The notes below the pieces were generated by a model. The model saw only the letters and a list, made by a program, of their open reading frames with translations. It was not told where the DNA came from and searched no databases. The position numbers and the translations under genes were made by a program. Below are positions 1 through 6,340 of a stretch of DNA of 10,925 bases, piece by piece. The stretch covers positions 1 through 10,925 of the forward strand of contig JAEZIE010000095.1 of assembly GCA_023416175.1 (NCBI GenBank), read 5' to 3'. The DNA comes from Bacillota bacterium. GTDB taxonomy: Bacteria > Bacillota > Clostridia > Christensenellales > CAG-138. Positions within the stretch are counted from its first letter, which is position 1. The number at the start of each line of letters is the position of its first letter.

Positions 1-189
1 GTCCATACCGCGTTGTGCGGGCTGGGGGAAGCAATCCGCGACAAAAGCGCAAACGCACAAGAAGATGTGTTTGTGACGCCTAAAATCCCCCGCTTTCTCT
101 ATAAGCTGGGCGGGAATATTGGCTGGCGCCAAATGGCGAAGAGAAACGGGGTTCAAAAGCAAATTTTCGCTAGACCGCATCGTGTATAA
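1..189 (+). CDS. C-terminal end of a probable flavodoxin-like NAD(P)H-dependent oxidoreductase (5' partial)
   Basis: Frame 1 is open from the first base to a TAA at 187-189 and encodes the last 62 residues of a protein whose start lies outside the window. The tail contains PKIPRFLYKLGGNIGWRQMA followed by KRNG and a basic end (ARPHRV). From memory of the family, this 'P..P...Y..GGN.GWR..AK.NG' ending resembles Clostridial flavodoxin-family/NADPH-dependent FMN reductases, which bind FMN and reduce quinones or other acceptors. The flavin-binding N-terminal part is missing, so the assignment rests on the tail alone. The next gene starts 60 bases downstream on the same strand. The gap holds only a weak 6-bp stem (207-212 with 232-237) without a T-run, so read-through into the next gene is possible. 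Confidence 0.5.
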   Translation, partial: VHTALCGLGEAIRDKSANAQEDVFVTPKIPRFLYKLGGNIGWRQMAKRNGVQKQIFARPHRV

Positions 190-190
190 T
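185..190 (+). promoter_or_regulatory. Possible -10 element for the toroid-protein gene
   Basis: A perfect TATAAT lies over the stop codon of the partial gene, 60 bases before the GTG start at 250. No good -35 sits 16-18 bases upstream (that stretch is an A/T run), so this is tentative. Confidence 0.3.
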
Positions 191-249
191 CGCTCTAAAT
201 CAATATAGCAGGTTACCTTGCAGTTGAAACTCCTGCTGTCGGAAGAATA

Positions 250-1146
250 GTGACGGTTTGGTGCAGTATGTACAAAGAGTCAAAATGGGCCAGCGACCTC
301 CTGCGCCTGCAAGGCCAGGACGGATCATGGGGAAACTTTCACTCCCTGAGCGATCCGAAACGGCAGGGTACCACAACCGAACAGGCGCTTCGGAGGCTAA
401 GTATACTTGGATATACCATAGAGGACGAGCCGATCCAGCGAGCGGTTCATTACATGCATGCCTGTTTGTCCGGAATAAAGCACATTCCGGACCGTCGCGA
501 AAAAAGCCATGACTGGGACGTTTTTACCGAGCTGATGCTCGCCACATGGATACGGAGATTTACCAAAGAAGACGCTTATGCAAACGCAGTGGCCGACAAA
601 TGGGCGAAAATCATATCCATGTCTTTTTCCCGCGGCACATATGATAATCAGGCCTATATTGCCGCTTACAAAAACGCAATTGGAGCCCCGCCGCGCGGGG
701 ACAGGCTGATTGATTTCGTATCGTTTTATCCGGATTCACTTGCGGCGGACAAGTTGGATGAAAAGACAGAAGCGCTGGCCTTTGACCATATCCTAAATCA
801 TAATACCGGGCTCTATTATATTTACGGCAGTCCAGCCGGAAACACGCCGCTTTCGGTGTTGCCGGGTTGCTTTTCCAGTAAAGCGTCCAGCCGTTATCTT
901 GGGGCAATTGAGCTTTTGTCCGCATATCGCAGGAATTTAGAGAAGCTTCGTTTTGTAGTGGACTGGATTGGGCTTCATCAAAATGAGTTCGGCTGCTGGG
1001 ATATGGGGAGCGCCGTAGCCGACAAGCTCTATTTCCCGCTGTCGGATAGCTGGCGGCAAAAAGCTGACCGGGAAAAGGACTGCACCTATCGGATAAAAAA
1101 ATTGCTCCATTCTTTGCAGACCGAGGAACGCAGGGAAGGCGGGTAA
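250..1146 (+). CDS. Alpha/alpha-toroid (prenyltransferase/squalene-cyclase repeat-like) protein, function unknown
   Basis: A 298-residue soluble protein with no signal peptide or membrane segment. I chose GTG at 250 because GGAAG at 241-245 sits 4 bases ahead; ATG at 268 has no comparable site. Near the N-terminus, residues 17-28 read LLRLQGQDGSWG, and near the C-terminus, residues 244-251 read QNEFGCWD. Both resemble the QW-like 'Q..dGsWg' turns of terpenoid cyclase/prenyltransferase alpha-alpha barrels. Helical stretches lie between them (for example 43-52 and 62-75, with 'TTEQALRRL'). The length is far below real squalene-hopene cyclases, and I see no DxDD or DDxxD catalytic motif. It is therefore better read as a toroid-fold protein of unknown activity than as a terpene cyclase. 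It may be co-transcribed with the preceding oxidoreductase. Confidence 0.65.
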   Translation: MTVWCSMYKESKWASDLLRLQGQDGSWGNFHSLSDPKRQGTTTEQALRRLSILGYTIEDEPIQRAVHYMHACLSGIKHIPDRREKSHDWDVFTELMLATWIRRFTKEDAYANAVADKWAKIISMSFSRGTYDNQAYIAAYKNAIGAPPRGDRLIDFVSFYPDSLAADKLDEKTEALAFDHILNHNTGLYYIYGSPAGNTPLSVLPGCFSSKASSRYLGAIELLSAYRRNLEKLRFVVDWIGLHQNEFGCWDMGSAVADKLYFPLSDSWRQKADREKDCTYRIKKLLHSLQTEERREGG

Positions 1147-1213
1147 AAATCGAAGCACGGCGCAGCAAAAGCAAGCATGATGCAGCTGCCGATTAGACGT
1201 TAGCTCCGAATTG

Positions 1214-1238
1214 TGTTATATTCGAAATTAATATAACA
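1214..1238. promoter_or_regulatory. Perfect 9-bp dyad upstream of the DUF3800 gene (operator candidate)
   Basis: TGTTATATT at 1214-1222 and its exact reverse complement AATATAACA at 1230-1238 are separated by 7 bases. The dyad lies 92 bases before the ATG at 1330. The right arm contains TATAAC, which could serve as a -10 with TTGTGT at 1211-1216 (15-base spacer, short). A repressor bound here could cover such a promoter. The arms are AT-rich and no T-run follows, so a terminator is unlikely. Confidence 0.4.
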
Positions 1239-1261
1239 TTTGGATTGCGTTTCTACTTTTA

Positions 1262-1275
1262 CACACTCTAGTGTG
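1262..1275. repeat. Short inverted repeat in the DUF3800 leader
   Basis: CACACT and AGTGTG are exact 6-bp inverted arms around CT, 55 bases before the DUF3800 start. It may be a second protein-binding half-site pair; it is too short for a firm call. Confidence 0.25.
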
Positions 1276-1329
1276 GACGATCACGTTCTGTACGAACAAT
1301 GATAAACAACTAGTATAGAGAGGGCCATC

Positions 1330-2520
1330 ATGGAACCATACCAGTTATCATTTGAACATATTGAACGCAATAATAGCCTTGCCTCGCAACCTAGTCGGAC
1401 GGCATACATTGATGAATGTGGAAATTTTGGGTTTGATTTTAGTAAGGACAGCGTTTCCACACATTATGTTGTTTGTGCTGTAGTCGTTAACAACGAAAAA
1501 ATTGCAGATATTGAGCGCAAAATAAATGAACTACGCAAAAGTAATTTCGGACAAGGGGAAATGAAATCGAGTTCAATTGGCAGCAAGCATTCTCGACGAC
1601 TAAAAATACTGACTGACCTCTTAGTGCTCGATTTTTCACTTATTATCCTCATCGCTGATAAGCAAGAATTTTACAGTGGTTCCCCCCTTGTCGAATATAA
1701 GAGTTCTTTTGTTAAATATCTCCATCAAAAGTTGTATGAGTCAATGTATCTTACATATCCAAAATTGAAAATTATTGAGGACGAGTACGGCTCGTCAGAA
1801 TTTCAGAAAGGTTATCACAAATACATTTCTGAGCATCGTCCTGCCCTGAATCTATTTAATGAGTATGACTTTGATTATATTGATAGCCGGGATAGCAATA
1901 TAGTGCAGATAGCTGATATTATTGCCGGATCTATTATGCAACACATTACCTCGCCAGAAGCGCCCGATACCTTGAAAATATTTAGCGGGAAGATTCGGGA
2001 TATTATCAACTTCCCCAAAACCACTATGCCTTATACCGCCGGGACAAATGCGGATGCCACTTTTGATAAGCATATCTTGGCCGACCAGTGTGCAACGAAT
2101 TATATTGAGAACAATAAAAACTCAGATGAAGAAGACACGCGGCTACGAGTACTGTTTTTACGGCATTTGGTGTCTACGGTGCGAAACGTAAGTGATTCCA
2201 AATTCATTTACTCTACTGAAATAACCAAATGGTTGTCCAGTTTATCTGAGAGACGGGTTACCCGCGACTATCTTTATAGGAAAATAGTAGCGCCTCTTAG
2301 AGATGCCGGTGTTTTAATTGCTAGTTGTGCTCACGGATATAAAATCCCCATATGTGTTGATGACATATATACATATGTTAACCAGACAAACAGTATTGTT
2401 AGTCCGATGCTTAGCAGAATTGAGAGATGCCGGGATCTGATATATAGGCAAACCGATGGCGCACTTGATATCTTGAACGATCCTGTTTTGGTAAAGTACA
2501 AAAGGTATTTTGGCGATTGA
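1330..2520 (+). CDS. DUF3800 protein (RNase H-like fold) with a C-terminal, possibly winged-helix, extension
   Basis: A 396-residue protein. ATG at 1330 is preceded by GAGAGGG with suitable spacing. Residues 24-205 carry the DUF3800 layout: TAYIDECGNFG at 24-34 (family motif YIDEsG), GEMKSS at 76-81, a hydrophobic strand ending LIIADK-like near 105-111, KIIEDEYG at 147-154, and NIVQIADIIAGSI at 190-202. The acidic residues D28/E29, E77, D151/E152 and D196 match the positions expected of an RNase H-like metal site. The family's usual Ser after DE is Cys here. Residues about 270-396 are an additional helical domain (YLYRKIVAPLRDAGVL, then a GYKIP turn), which looks like a winged-helix or 'locked wing' module; that part is inference. 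The gene is visibly AT-richer than its neighbours and stands alone, as expected of an accessory gene. DUF3800 proteins are often found in phage and genomic-island settings. A nuclease role is inferred, not shown. Confidence 0.88.
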   Translation: MEPYQLSFEHIERNNSLASQPSRTAYIDECGNFGFDFSKDSVSTHYVVCAVVVNNEKIADIERKINELRKSNFGQGEMKSSSIGSKHSRRLKILTDLLVLDFSLIILIADKQEFYSGSPLVEYKSSFVKYLHQKLYESMYLTYPKLKIIEDEYGSSEFQKGYHKYISEHRPALNLFNEYDFDYIDSRDSNIVQIADIIAGSIMQHITSPEAPDTLKIFSGKIRDIINFPKTTMPYTAGTNADATFDKHILADQCATNYIENNKNSDEEDTRLRVLFLRHLVSTVRNVSDSKFIYSTEITKWLSSLSERRVTRDYLYRKIVAPLRDAGVLIASCAHGYKIPICVDDIYTYVNQTNSIVSPMLSRIERCRDLIYRQTDGALDILNDPVLVKYKRYFGD

Positions 2521-2560
2521 TCGCTCATGCTACACTTCAGGATTGAATATAACCTGCGTC

Positions 2561-2634
2561 CATTCATACCGGAGGAATAAGAGTACCAAATCACGGAGGA
2601 GTTCCTCCGGAGACTGCACCACTGGTTATGAATG
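2561..2634. repeat. Nested stem structure between convergent genes
   Basis: An outer stem pairs CATTCATACC (2561-2570) with GGTTATGAATG (2624-2634), 10 bp with one bulged T. Inside it, CGGAGG (2594-2599) pairs with CCTCCG (2604-2609) around AGTT. The right arm CCTCCGG (2604-2610) could instead pair with CCGGAGG at 2569-2575, so two folds compete. It lies 41 bases after the DUF3800 stop and just before the terminator hairpin. It may be a 3' UTR structure or part of a small RNA; no promoter of its own was found. Confidence 0.4.
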
Positions 2635-2644
2635 AAATCGGCAC

Positions 2645-2675
2645 AAACAGGCACGGACAATACCCGTGCCTGTTT
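2645..2675. terminator. Bidirectional intrinsic terminator hairpin
   Basis: AAACAGGCACGG at 2645-2656 is perfectly complementary to CCGTGCCTGTTT at 2664-2675, with a 7-base loop. The stem has a GC-rich core with A-run and T-run flanks on both sides. That suits termination of the DUF3800 transcript (+) and of the leftward zinc-ribbon operon (-), whose last stop codon is at 2713. The T-run is short in both directions. Confidence 0.75.
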
Positions 2676-2712
2676 ATATGTCGAGCTTAACTCTATTGCC
2701 GCTACAACCAAC

Positions 2713-3975
2713 CTATTGCATATACCCAAGCAAATCCCGCTTCCACTTTTCCAAAGACGAATGGACAACCCGGCCCGCGAAGCCTTGGCGAATCAGCCGG
2801 AGGGAACCGTTGCGCCGTATGGCCATGGCATACTTCGCGTATTCGGGCTTCCTTAATTCGTCATCGGTCAGGCGTATGACCTCGCGTTTGAACACAATGG
2901 CCTCCACGGCCCGGTTGAGGGCGCGGGCAAACGCATCAAATCCGCCACCGAACCGGTAGACAAACGTTGCGGCGGATTCGTTTGGTGCTACGGCAAATTC
3001 CACCGCCGCAGTGTTGCCATTGCTTCCAGGCGCAATCAACCAGACCATGTACTCGTCCGGTTCCACTTCTTCTTCCTGGTCCGCTTCGGAACTGCCATCC
3101 TCTGTGGCCGGTACGTCCGCAGCGTCCGTTTCATCCTGCTCTTCGCCGTCTGCCGTATCCGTCGGTCTCCATTCCGCAAACTTCTTTTTGATCCCCACGC
3201 AGATTTGCGCAGGGTCGCATATGGATTTTAACACCGCATAGCTTTCCGCCGAACGACTTTCTTTGATTTTTTCTTCCAACGCCTTCACAAAGGAAGGGGC
3301 AATAGAGGAGAGCTCGCCAATTGACACCGCGACGCCTTCCGGCATTAGTTTGGCAATTGCTGCCGCCTGTACGGAAGTAAGCCTGTCATCGATGTCCCGC
3401 GCGGCTTTTATGGCGTTTTCCCTGAGCGTGCGCAATTGCTTTGCAATAGCGTCCGAAAACGGCTCGGTATCGTAGCCCAACTTTGAGAATGTATAGCTTT
3501 CGCCGGTGTCAAGCCGCAGCGTAAGCCTATAGTCCCCCTGCTCCAGCGCGGCAACAAAGCACAGCGGAACGCGCCGCGCTTTGTCGTTTGGGGGGAGCAG
3601 CAGCACACAATCCCCGTACACCTCAAAGAGCGCATTTCCACGCACGCTTATTCCATTTTCGGTATAGCTGTATTCGCCCCGTGCCGTAACAGTTGGCGTT
3701 CCATGCGCAAACAGCGCGCGCCTTACCTCTGCGTTGTAGGCAGCGTAGACTTCGTCATACAGCCGCTCGCAGTCAAACCCAAGCTGGGTTATGGCAAACG
3801 CTTCCGTCTCCGTTGTGATTTTCACGGCATACCCTTCCATTTGAATGGCAGTAACGTCCACATAGGGTATGGCATGCGCGTCCAAGGGAGTAATCAGTGT
3901 CAACGCGTCTTTCCCAACAGAGAGTTTCGCTTCGCCGTTTATAAACGGGGACTTTACCTGGCCCGTATAGTCCAA
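2713..3975 (-). CDS. Protein with two repeated PH-like domains, acidic linker and C-terminal domain; function unknown
   Basis: A 420-residue protein, last gene of the leftward operon. I chose a TTG start at 3975-3973 because AAGGAGG (3982-3988) sits 6 bases ahead. The frame stays open further upstream to 4473, but that part is an Arg/Ser/Ala-rich shadow of the preceding gene. Residues 14-81 and 113-182 look like copies of one domain: both have strand-rich 'L.V..D.L.L..P', then '.A...P...V.A', then 'T.E.....LG.D.E' and a final amphipathic helix. This resembles a PH-like barrel closed by a helix. Residues 183-270 are helical. Residues 271-308 are an acidic, low-complexity linker (ADGEEQDETD, ADQEEEVEPDE). 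Residues 309-420 form another alpha/beta domain rich in Arg and Lys. No catalytic motif, signal peptide or membrane helix is visible. PH-like folds often bind membranes or proteins, so a scaffold role is a guess. It starts 37 bases after the preceding gene's stop. Confidence 0.8.
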   Translation of the reverse strand: MDYTGQVKSPFINGEAKLSVGKDALTLITPLDAHAIPYVDVTAIQMEGYAVKITTETEAFAITQLGFDCERLYDEVYAAYNAEVRRALFAHGTPTVTARGEYSYTENGISVRGNALFEVYGDCVLLLPPNDKARRVPLCFVAALEQGDYRLTLRLDTGESYTFSKLGYDTEPFSDAIAKQLRTLRENAIKAARDIDDRLTSVQAAAIAKLMPEGVAVSIGELSSIAPSFVKALEEKIKESRSAESYAVLKSICDPAQICVGIKKKFAEWRPTDTADGEEQDETDAADVPATEDGSSEADQEEEVEPDEYMVWLIAPGSNGNTAAVEFAVAPNESAATFVYRFGGGFDAFARALNRAVEAIVFKREVIRLTDDELRKPEYAKYAMAIRRNGSLRLIRQGFAGRVVHSSLEKWKRDLLGYMQ

Positions 3976-4012
3976 AAGCTGCCTCCTTCTTCCGGCCGCC
4001 TTCTCTGGCGGG

Positions 4013-4765
4013 TTACAGTTTGTTCCCGCAATCTCCGCAGAATTTTGTGCCCGGCGGGTTCTCCGCTCCGCAGGAGGAACACTTGCCCGTGGGCTTCGCG
4101 CCCATTGGGCTGCCGCAATTGTTGCAGAAGCGGACGCCCTGCGCGTTCTTCGCGCCGCAGTTGGAACAGGTGTTGAGCCCGAGCGACGCGCCGCAGTTGT
4201 TGCAGAACTTCCCGTTTCCGGCGGGCTTGCCACACTGGGGGCAGACCGTAGTCTTGCTCTCCAGCTTTCCCTGCCAGACAGTGGCGGTTTCAGCCGCTTC
4301 GTCGATATTCCGGCGCATGGCTTCTGCGCGGGCTTTCGCCACATAGATCTCCTGCCTCGGGGCGCACTCCACGCACAGCCCTTCGTCCTCGTTGTGGCAG
4401 GCGTCGCAGACGTATTGATGGCAGGAATGGCAGCGGTGGAAATGCTGGCCGGCTTCGTTCTGCGCCCGCCCAAACGCGTTCTCGTGTTCCTTTTGCCACT
4501 CCGGGCTCATGCCCTGAAACCGCTCGGAGAGAATATCGCCTCCACGCTCCGCGGCATATCCGATGCTGGACAAGGCACCGCCGAACAGGCTTCCGATAAT
4601 TCCCGCGCCGGCGGCCAGTCCTCTTAGGCCTTTGCCTTTATTATAGGTTTCCGATTCGATGAAGCTGGACTTGTACCCATCCTGGCAATTGTCGCAGTAA
4701 AACGTAAACTGGAACCCCGCATCGGTGGAATTGTCCTCATAATTGCGCGTAAAAGCCTTGAGCAT
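4013..4765 (-). CDS. Multi-zinc-ribbon protein with glycine-rich hydrophobic segment
   Basis: A 250-residue protein, third gene of the operon. ATG at 4765 has AGGAGG (4774-4779) 8 bases ahead, placed immediately after the stop of the upstream gene. Order of parts: an N-terminal Cys pair CDNC at 24-27 inside 'FxFYCDNCxxGYKSSF'; a Gly/Ala/Ile-rich stretch at 45-71 (GLRGLAAGAGIIGSLFGGAL), which may insert in or lie on a membrane or mediate oligomerisation; a central cluster with CHSC (112-115), CDAC (120-123) and CVEC (131-134) plus His residues; a helical spacer at 140-170; then three CxxC-CxxC zinc ribbons with Cys at 175/178/188/191, 200/203/214/217 and 229/232/243/246. The N-terminal CDNC probably pairs with Cys from the central cluster. 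The binding partner (protein, RNA or lipid) cannot be read from sequence. Confidence 0.9.
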   Translation of the reverse strand: MLKAFTRNYEDNSTDAGFQFTFYCDNCQDGYKSSFIESETYNKGKGLRGLAAGAGIIGSLFGGALSSIGYAAERGGDILSERFQGMSPEWQKEHENAFGRAQNEAGQHFHRCHSCHQYVCDACHNEDEGLCVECAPRQEIYVAKARAEAMRRNIDEAAETATVWQGKLESKTTVCPQCGKPAGNGKFCNNCGASLGLNTCSNCGAKNAQGVRFCNNCGSPMGAKPTGKCSSCGAENPPGTKFCGDCGNKL

Positions 4766-4781
4766 GGAACCTTCCTCCTGA

Positions 4782-5111
4782 TTATTTCTTTAATTTTTTT
4801 CCGCAAGCGGTACATTTGACGTTTTCAAAAAACTGCAGCTCTCCACAGCGGGGGTTCTCACAGCGTATCATCAGGGATGCGCCGCACTTTTCGCACCGTT
4901 CGTCCACAAATGTCTGCTGCTTGCAGGCGGGACACGCGGTGTACAGCGGACGGCCGCAGCCGGAACAAACCATGTTTCCCTTTTCAATGGGACGCAGGCA
5001 GGCAGGGCAGAGATACCCAAACGGGCTGCGGCTTGCGCATTTGGGGCAGAACCGAGAATCCCGCTCAATAAACGTGCCGCAATGAATGCAGGGCTGTTTG
5101 TATGACGCCAT
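4782..5111 (-). CDS. Small Cys-rich protein with four zinc-ribbon sites
   Basis: A 109-residue protein built almost wholly of zinc knuckles. Cys pairs occur at 8/11, 22/25, 35/38, 49/52, 60/63, 73/76, 84/89 and 100/103: 16 Cys, enough for four Zn(Cys)4 sites. One pair (84/89, CENPRC) has a longer four-residue gap. A longer open frame reaches 5165, but I chose ATG at 5111: AGGGGGAA lies just ahead, and the stop codon of the upstream gene (5115-5113) is only one base away, a layout typical of translational coupling. The C-terminus is basic (GKKLKK). Such proteins usually act as adaptors for protein or nucleic acid; no enzyme motif is present. Strict co-translation with the first gene suggests the products act together. 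Confidence 0.9.
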   Translation of the reverse strand: MASYKQPCIHCGTFIERDSRFCPKCASRSPFGYLCPACLRPIEKGNMVCSGCGRPLYTACPACKQQTFVDERCEKCGASLMIRCENPRCGELQFFENVKCTACGKKLKK

Positions 5112-5112
5112 G

Positions 5113-5565
5113 TTATTCCCCCTGTCTCGCGCCGCATTCCCCGCAGAAACGGGTGCCCGGCTCAAGCTCCGTGCCGCAGGATACGCAGCGGGCGGCCCCC
5201 AGCTTCATGCCGCACTCCCCGCAGAATTTCATCTGCTCCGGGTTTTTGTGCCCGCACGAAGGACAGACTCCGGCTGCGTTCGCCTGTTCGGCCGCCTGCT
5301 TTTCCTGTACAAGGGCGTCGTGCTTGGCTTTGGCGGCGTCAAGGTTTGTTAAAACCAGCCTGAGCCGGTCGCCCTGCGGCCATGCCGAGGGGTTCTTCTC
5401 ATACGCGCTTTTTCCGATCTCCGCGTAAATCTTGTTTGCCTGTTCTTCAAAATCTGCGATTTCCGTTTGAGCCTGGAACAGCTTCGCGTCCGGATCGTCC
5501 TGCGGCATCAGCCCGGAAAGGCCCTTCATGATACCGCCAAGACCCCCAAAAAGGTTGTTTCCCAT
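5113..5565 (-). CDS. Coiled-coil protein with two C-terminal zinc ribbons (first gene of operon)
   Basis: A 150-residue protein. I chose ATG at 5565 because GAGGAGG precedes it by 8 bases; an upstream in-frame codon at 5589 lacks such a site. Residues 1-20 are a Gly/Leu/Met-rich segment (NLFGGLGGIMKGLSGLM), which could be an amphipathic membrane-touching helix. Residues 27-96 are predicted helical, with a coiled-coil pattern (TEIADFEEQANKIYAEIGKSAYE, then LDAAKAKHDALVQEKQAAEQ). Two zinc ribbons follow, with Cys at 101/104/115/118 and 127/130/141/144. The 'IYAEIGKsaYE' helix is a signature I recall from widespread, uncharacterised Firmicutes zinc-ribbon proteins. It ends one base before the next gene. 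It heads the operon behind candidate promoters at 5677-5712. Confidence 0.88.
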   Translation of the reverse strand: MGNNLFGGLGGIMKGLSGLMPQDDPDAKLFQAQTEIADFEEQANKIYAEIGKSAYEKNPSAWPQGDRLRLVLTNLDAAKAKHDALVQEKQAAEQANAAGVCPSCGHKNPEQMKFCGECGMKLGAARCVSCGTELEPGTRFCGECGARQGE

Positions 5566-5668
5566 GTTCTTTTCCTCCTCAGCCGGCAAAAAGAATGATT
5601 GGTTTCAATAAGAATTGCCCTTTATACGCTTTTTGTTTGTTTCGGGAGCATTACATACTATAGATTCG

Positions 5669-5696
5669 AATGAATTACTATATATTTTAATTCATT
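5669..5696. promoter_or_regulatory. 28-bp dyad over the -10 region (operator candidate)
   Basis: AATGAATTA (5669-5677) and TAATTCATT (5688-5696) are exact inverted 9-bp arms with a 10-base spacer, so they repeat about every two helical turns. The dyad covers both candidate -10 elements of the leftward operon, a position suited to a dimeric repressor. An ATTCGAAT palindrome (5664-5671) touches its left end. No gene of the operon encodes an obvious DNA-binding regulator, so any regulator would be encoded elsewhere. Confidence 0.45.
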
Positions 5697-5712
5697 TTTG
5701 CCAATTTTTCAA
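5677..5712 (-). promoter_or_regulatory. Overlapping sigma-A promoters for the zinc-ribbon operon
   Basis: On the minus strand, TTGAAA (5712-5707) and TAAAAT (5689-5684) are 17 bases apart. A second pair, TTGGCA (5704-5699) and TATAGT (5682-5677), has a 16-base spacer. Both precede the first ATG (5565) by more than 100 bases, leaving an AT-rich leader with no clear structured RNA. Confidence 0.6.
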
Positions 5713-5769
5713 TTTGATGCTGTGGATTTTATAACCGAACCAAAATACAGCACTAGCGCCTCCACTATG

Positions 5770-5778
5770 TGATATACT
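5770..5778 (+). promoter_or_regulatory. Extended -10 promoter of the Nudix gene
   Basis: TGATATACT is an extended -10 (TGN plus TATACT). The sequence 17 bases upstream is a poor -35, as is common with extended -10 promoters. The predicted leader to ATG 5812 is about 27 bases. Confidence 0.55.
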
Positions 5779-5811
5779 AAAGGAAATTCTTTACTATATG
5801 GGACAAACAGC

Positions 5812-6291
5812 ATGGGCGTCAGAAGCACAGCAAAAGCGATTATCCTGCATAACGGCAAGGTGTTGCTCAACAAATGCTACGATCAAAAGAACGGGCACTA
5901 TTATTCGCTGCCCGGCGGCGGGCAAAACCAGTATGAACCGATTGAAGAAGCCGTCATCCGCGAGTGCCTGGAGGAAACGGGCTACGCCGTAACCCCAATA
6001 CGCTTTGCGGCGCTGTATGAGGAAATCTGCCTGGATGAAGAAATCCGGACGATTTATCCACAGTACGCACATAAGTTATACCACATATTTATTTGTACCT
6101 TGGCCAGTGAAGACGTAAAAGCGCCCACCGAAACCGACGATCTCCAGCTGGGCGCCGTTTGGGTGGATGTTGTGGCGCTTTCTTCTATTCGCCTCCTTCC
6201 CAGGGCGGTGGGGGAGCATATCGTTGAAATGATCGAAGGCGCGCCGCCCATGTTTTTGGGTACGGACCACATCCACTTCAACCACGGATAA
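5812..6291 (+). CDS. Nudix hydrolase
   Basis: A 159-residue enzyme. Nudix proteins hydrolyse nucleoside diphosphates linked to another group, in the cytoplasm and with Mg2+ or Mn2+. The box Gx5Ex7REUxEExGU is complete: G36, E42, R50-E51, E54-E55, G57, Y58, with U as Cys52 and the final Tyr. An N-terminal strand (STAKAIILHNGKVLL) and SLPGGG lead into it, as expected. ATG at 5812 has only a weak GGGA site 8 bases ahead, and the ATG at 5798 is in another frame and gives only a short product. The end, GTDHIHFNHG, is His-rich. Substrate class is not readable; the overall form resembles small ADP-ribose or 8-oxo-dGTP type housecleaning enzymes. It stands alone between its own promoter and terminator. 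Confidence 0.95.
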   Translation: MGVRSTAKAIILHNGKVLLNKCYDQKNGHYYSLPGGGQNQYEPIEEAVIRECLEETGYAVTPIRFAALYEEICLDEEIRTIYPQYAHKLYHIFICTLASEDVKAPTETDDLQLGAVWVDVVALSSIRLLPRAVGEHIVEMIEGAPPMFLGTDHIHFNHG

Positions 6292-6340
6292 TGTCGCATC
6301 CGCCGGTAACCTGACACAAGACAAGTTTCTACAAAACTGC

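Noticed and set aside
611..1174. Open frame on the minus strand opposite the toroid protein
   Set aside because: Low-quality composition (Arg/Pro/Cys-rich), no ribosome site, and lies fully opposite a better gene.
2515..2628. Short minus-strand frame in the convergent gap reading like SPEELLRDLVLLFLRYEW
   Set aside because: About 30 codons, no ribosome site and a stop immediately upstream; it overlaps the stem structure and is likely chance, though a gene remnant is possible.
4020..4346. Plus-strand frames opposite the zinc-ribbon genes
   Set aside because: They mirror the repeated Cys codons (GCA/GCC as Ala or Gln-rich repeats) and lack ribosome sites.
3976..4473. N-terminal 166-residue extension of the PH-like protein
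   Set aside because: It overlaps the zinc-ribbon gene in another frame, is Arg/Ser/Ala/Thr-rich without domain features, and a good ribosome site sits before the TTG at 3975.
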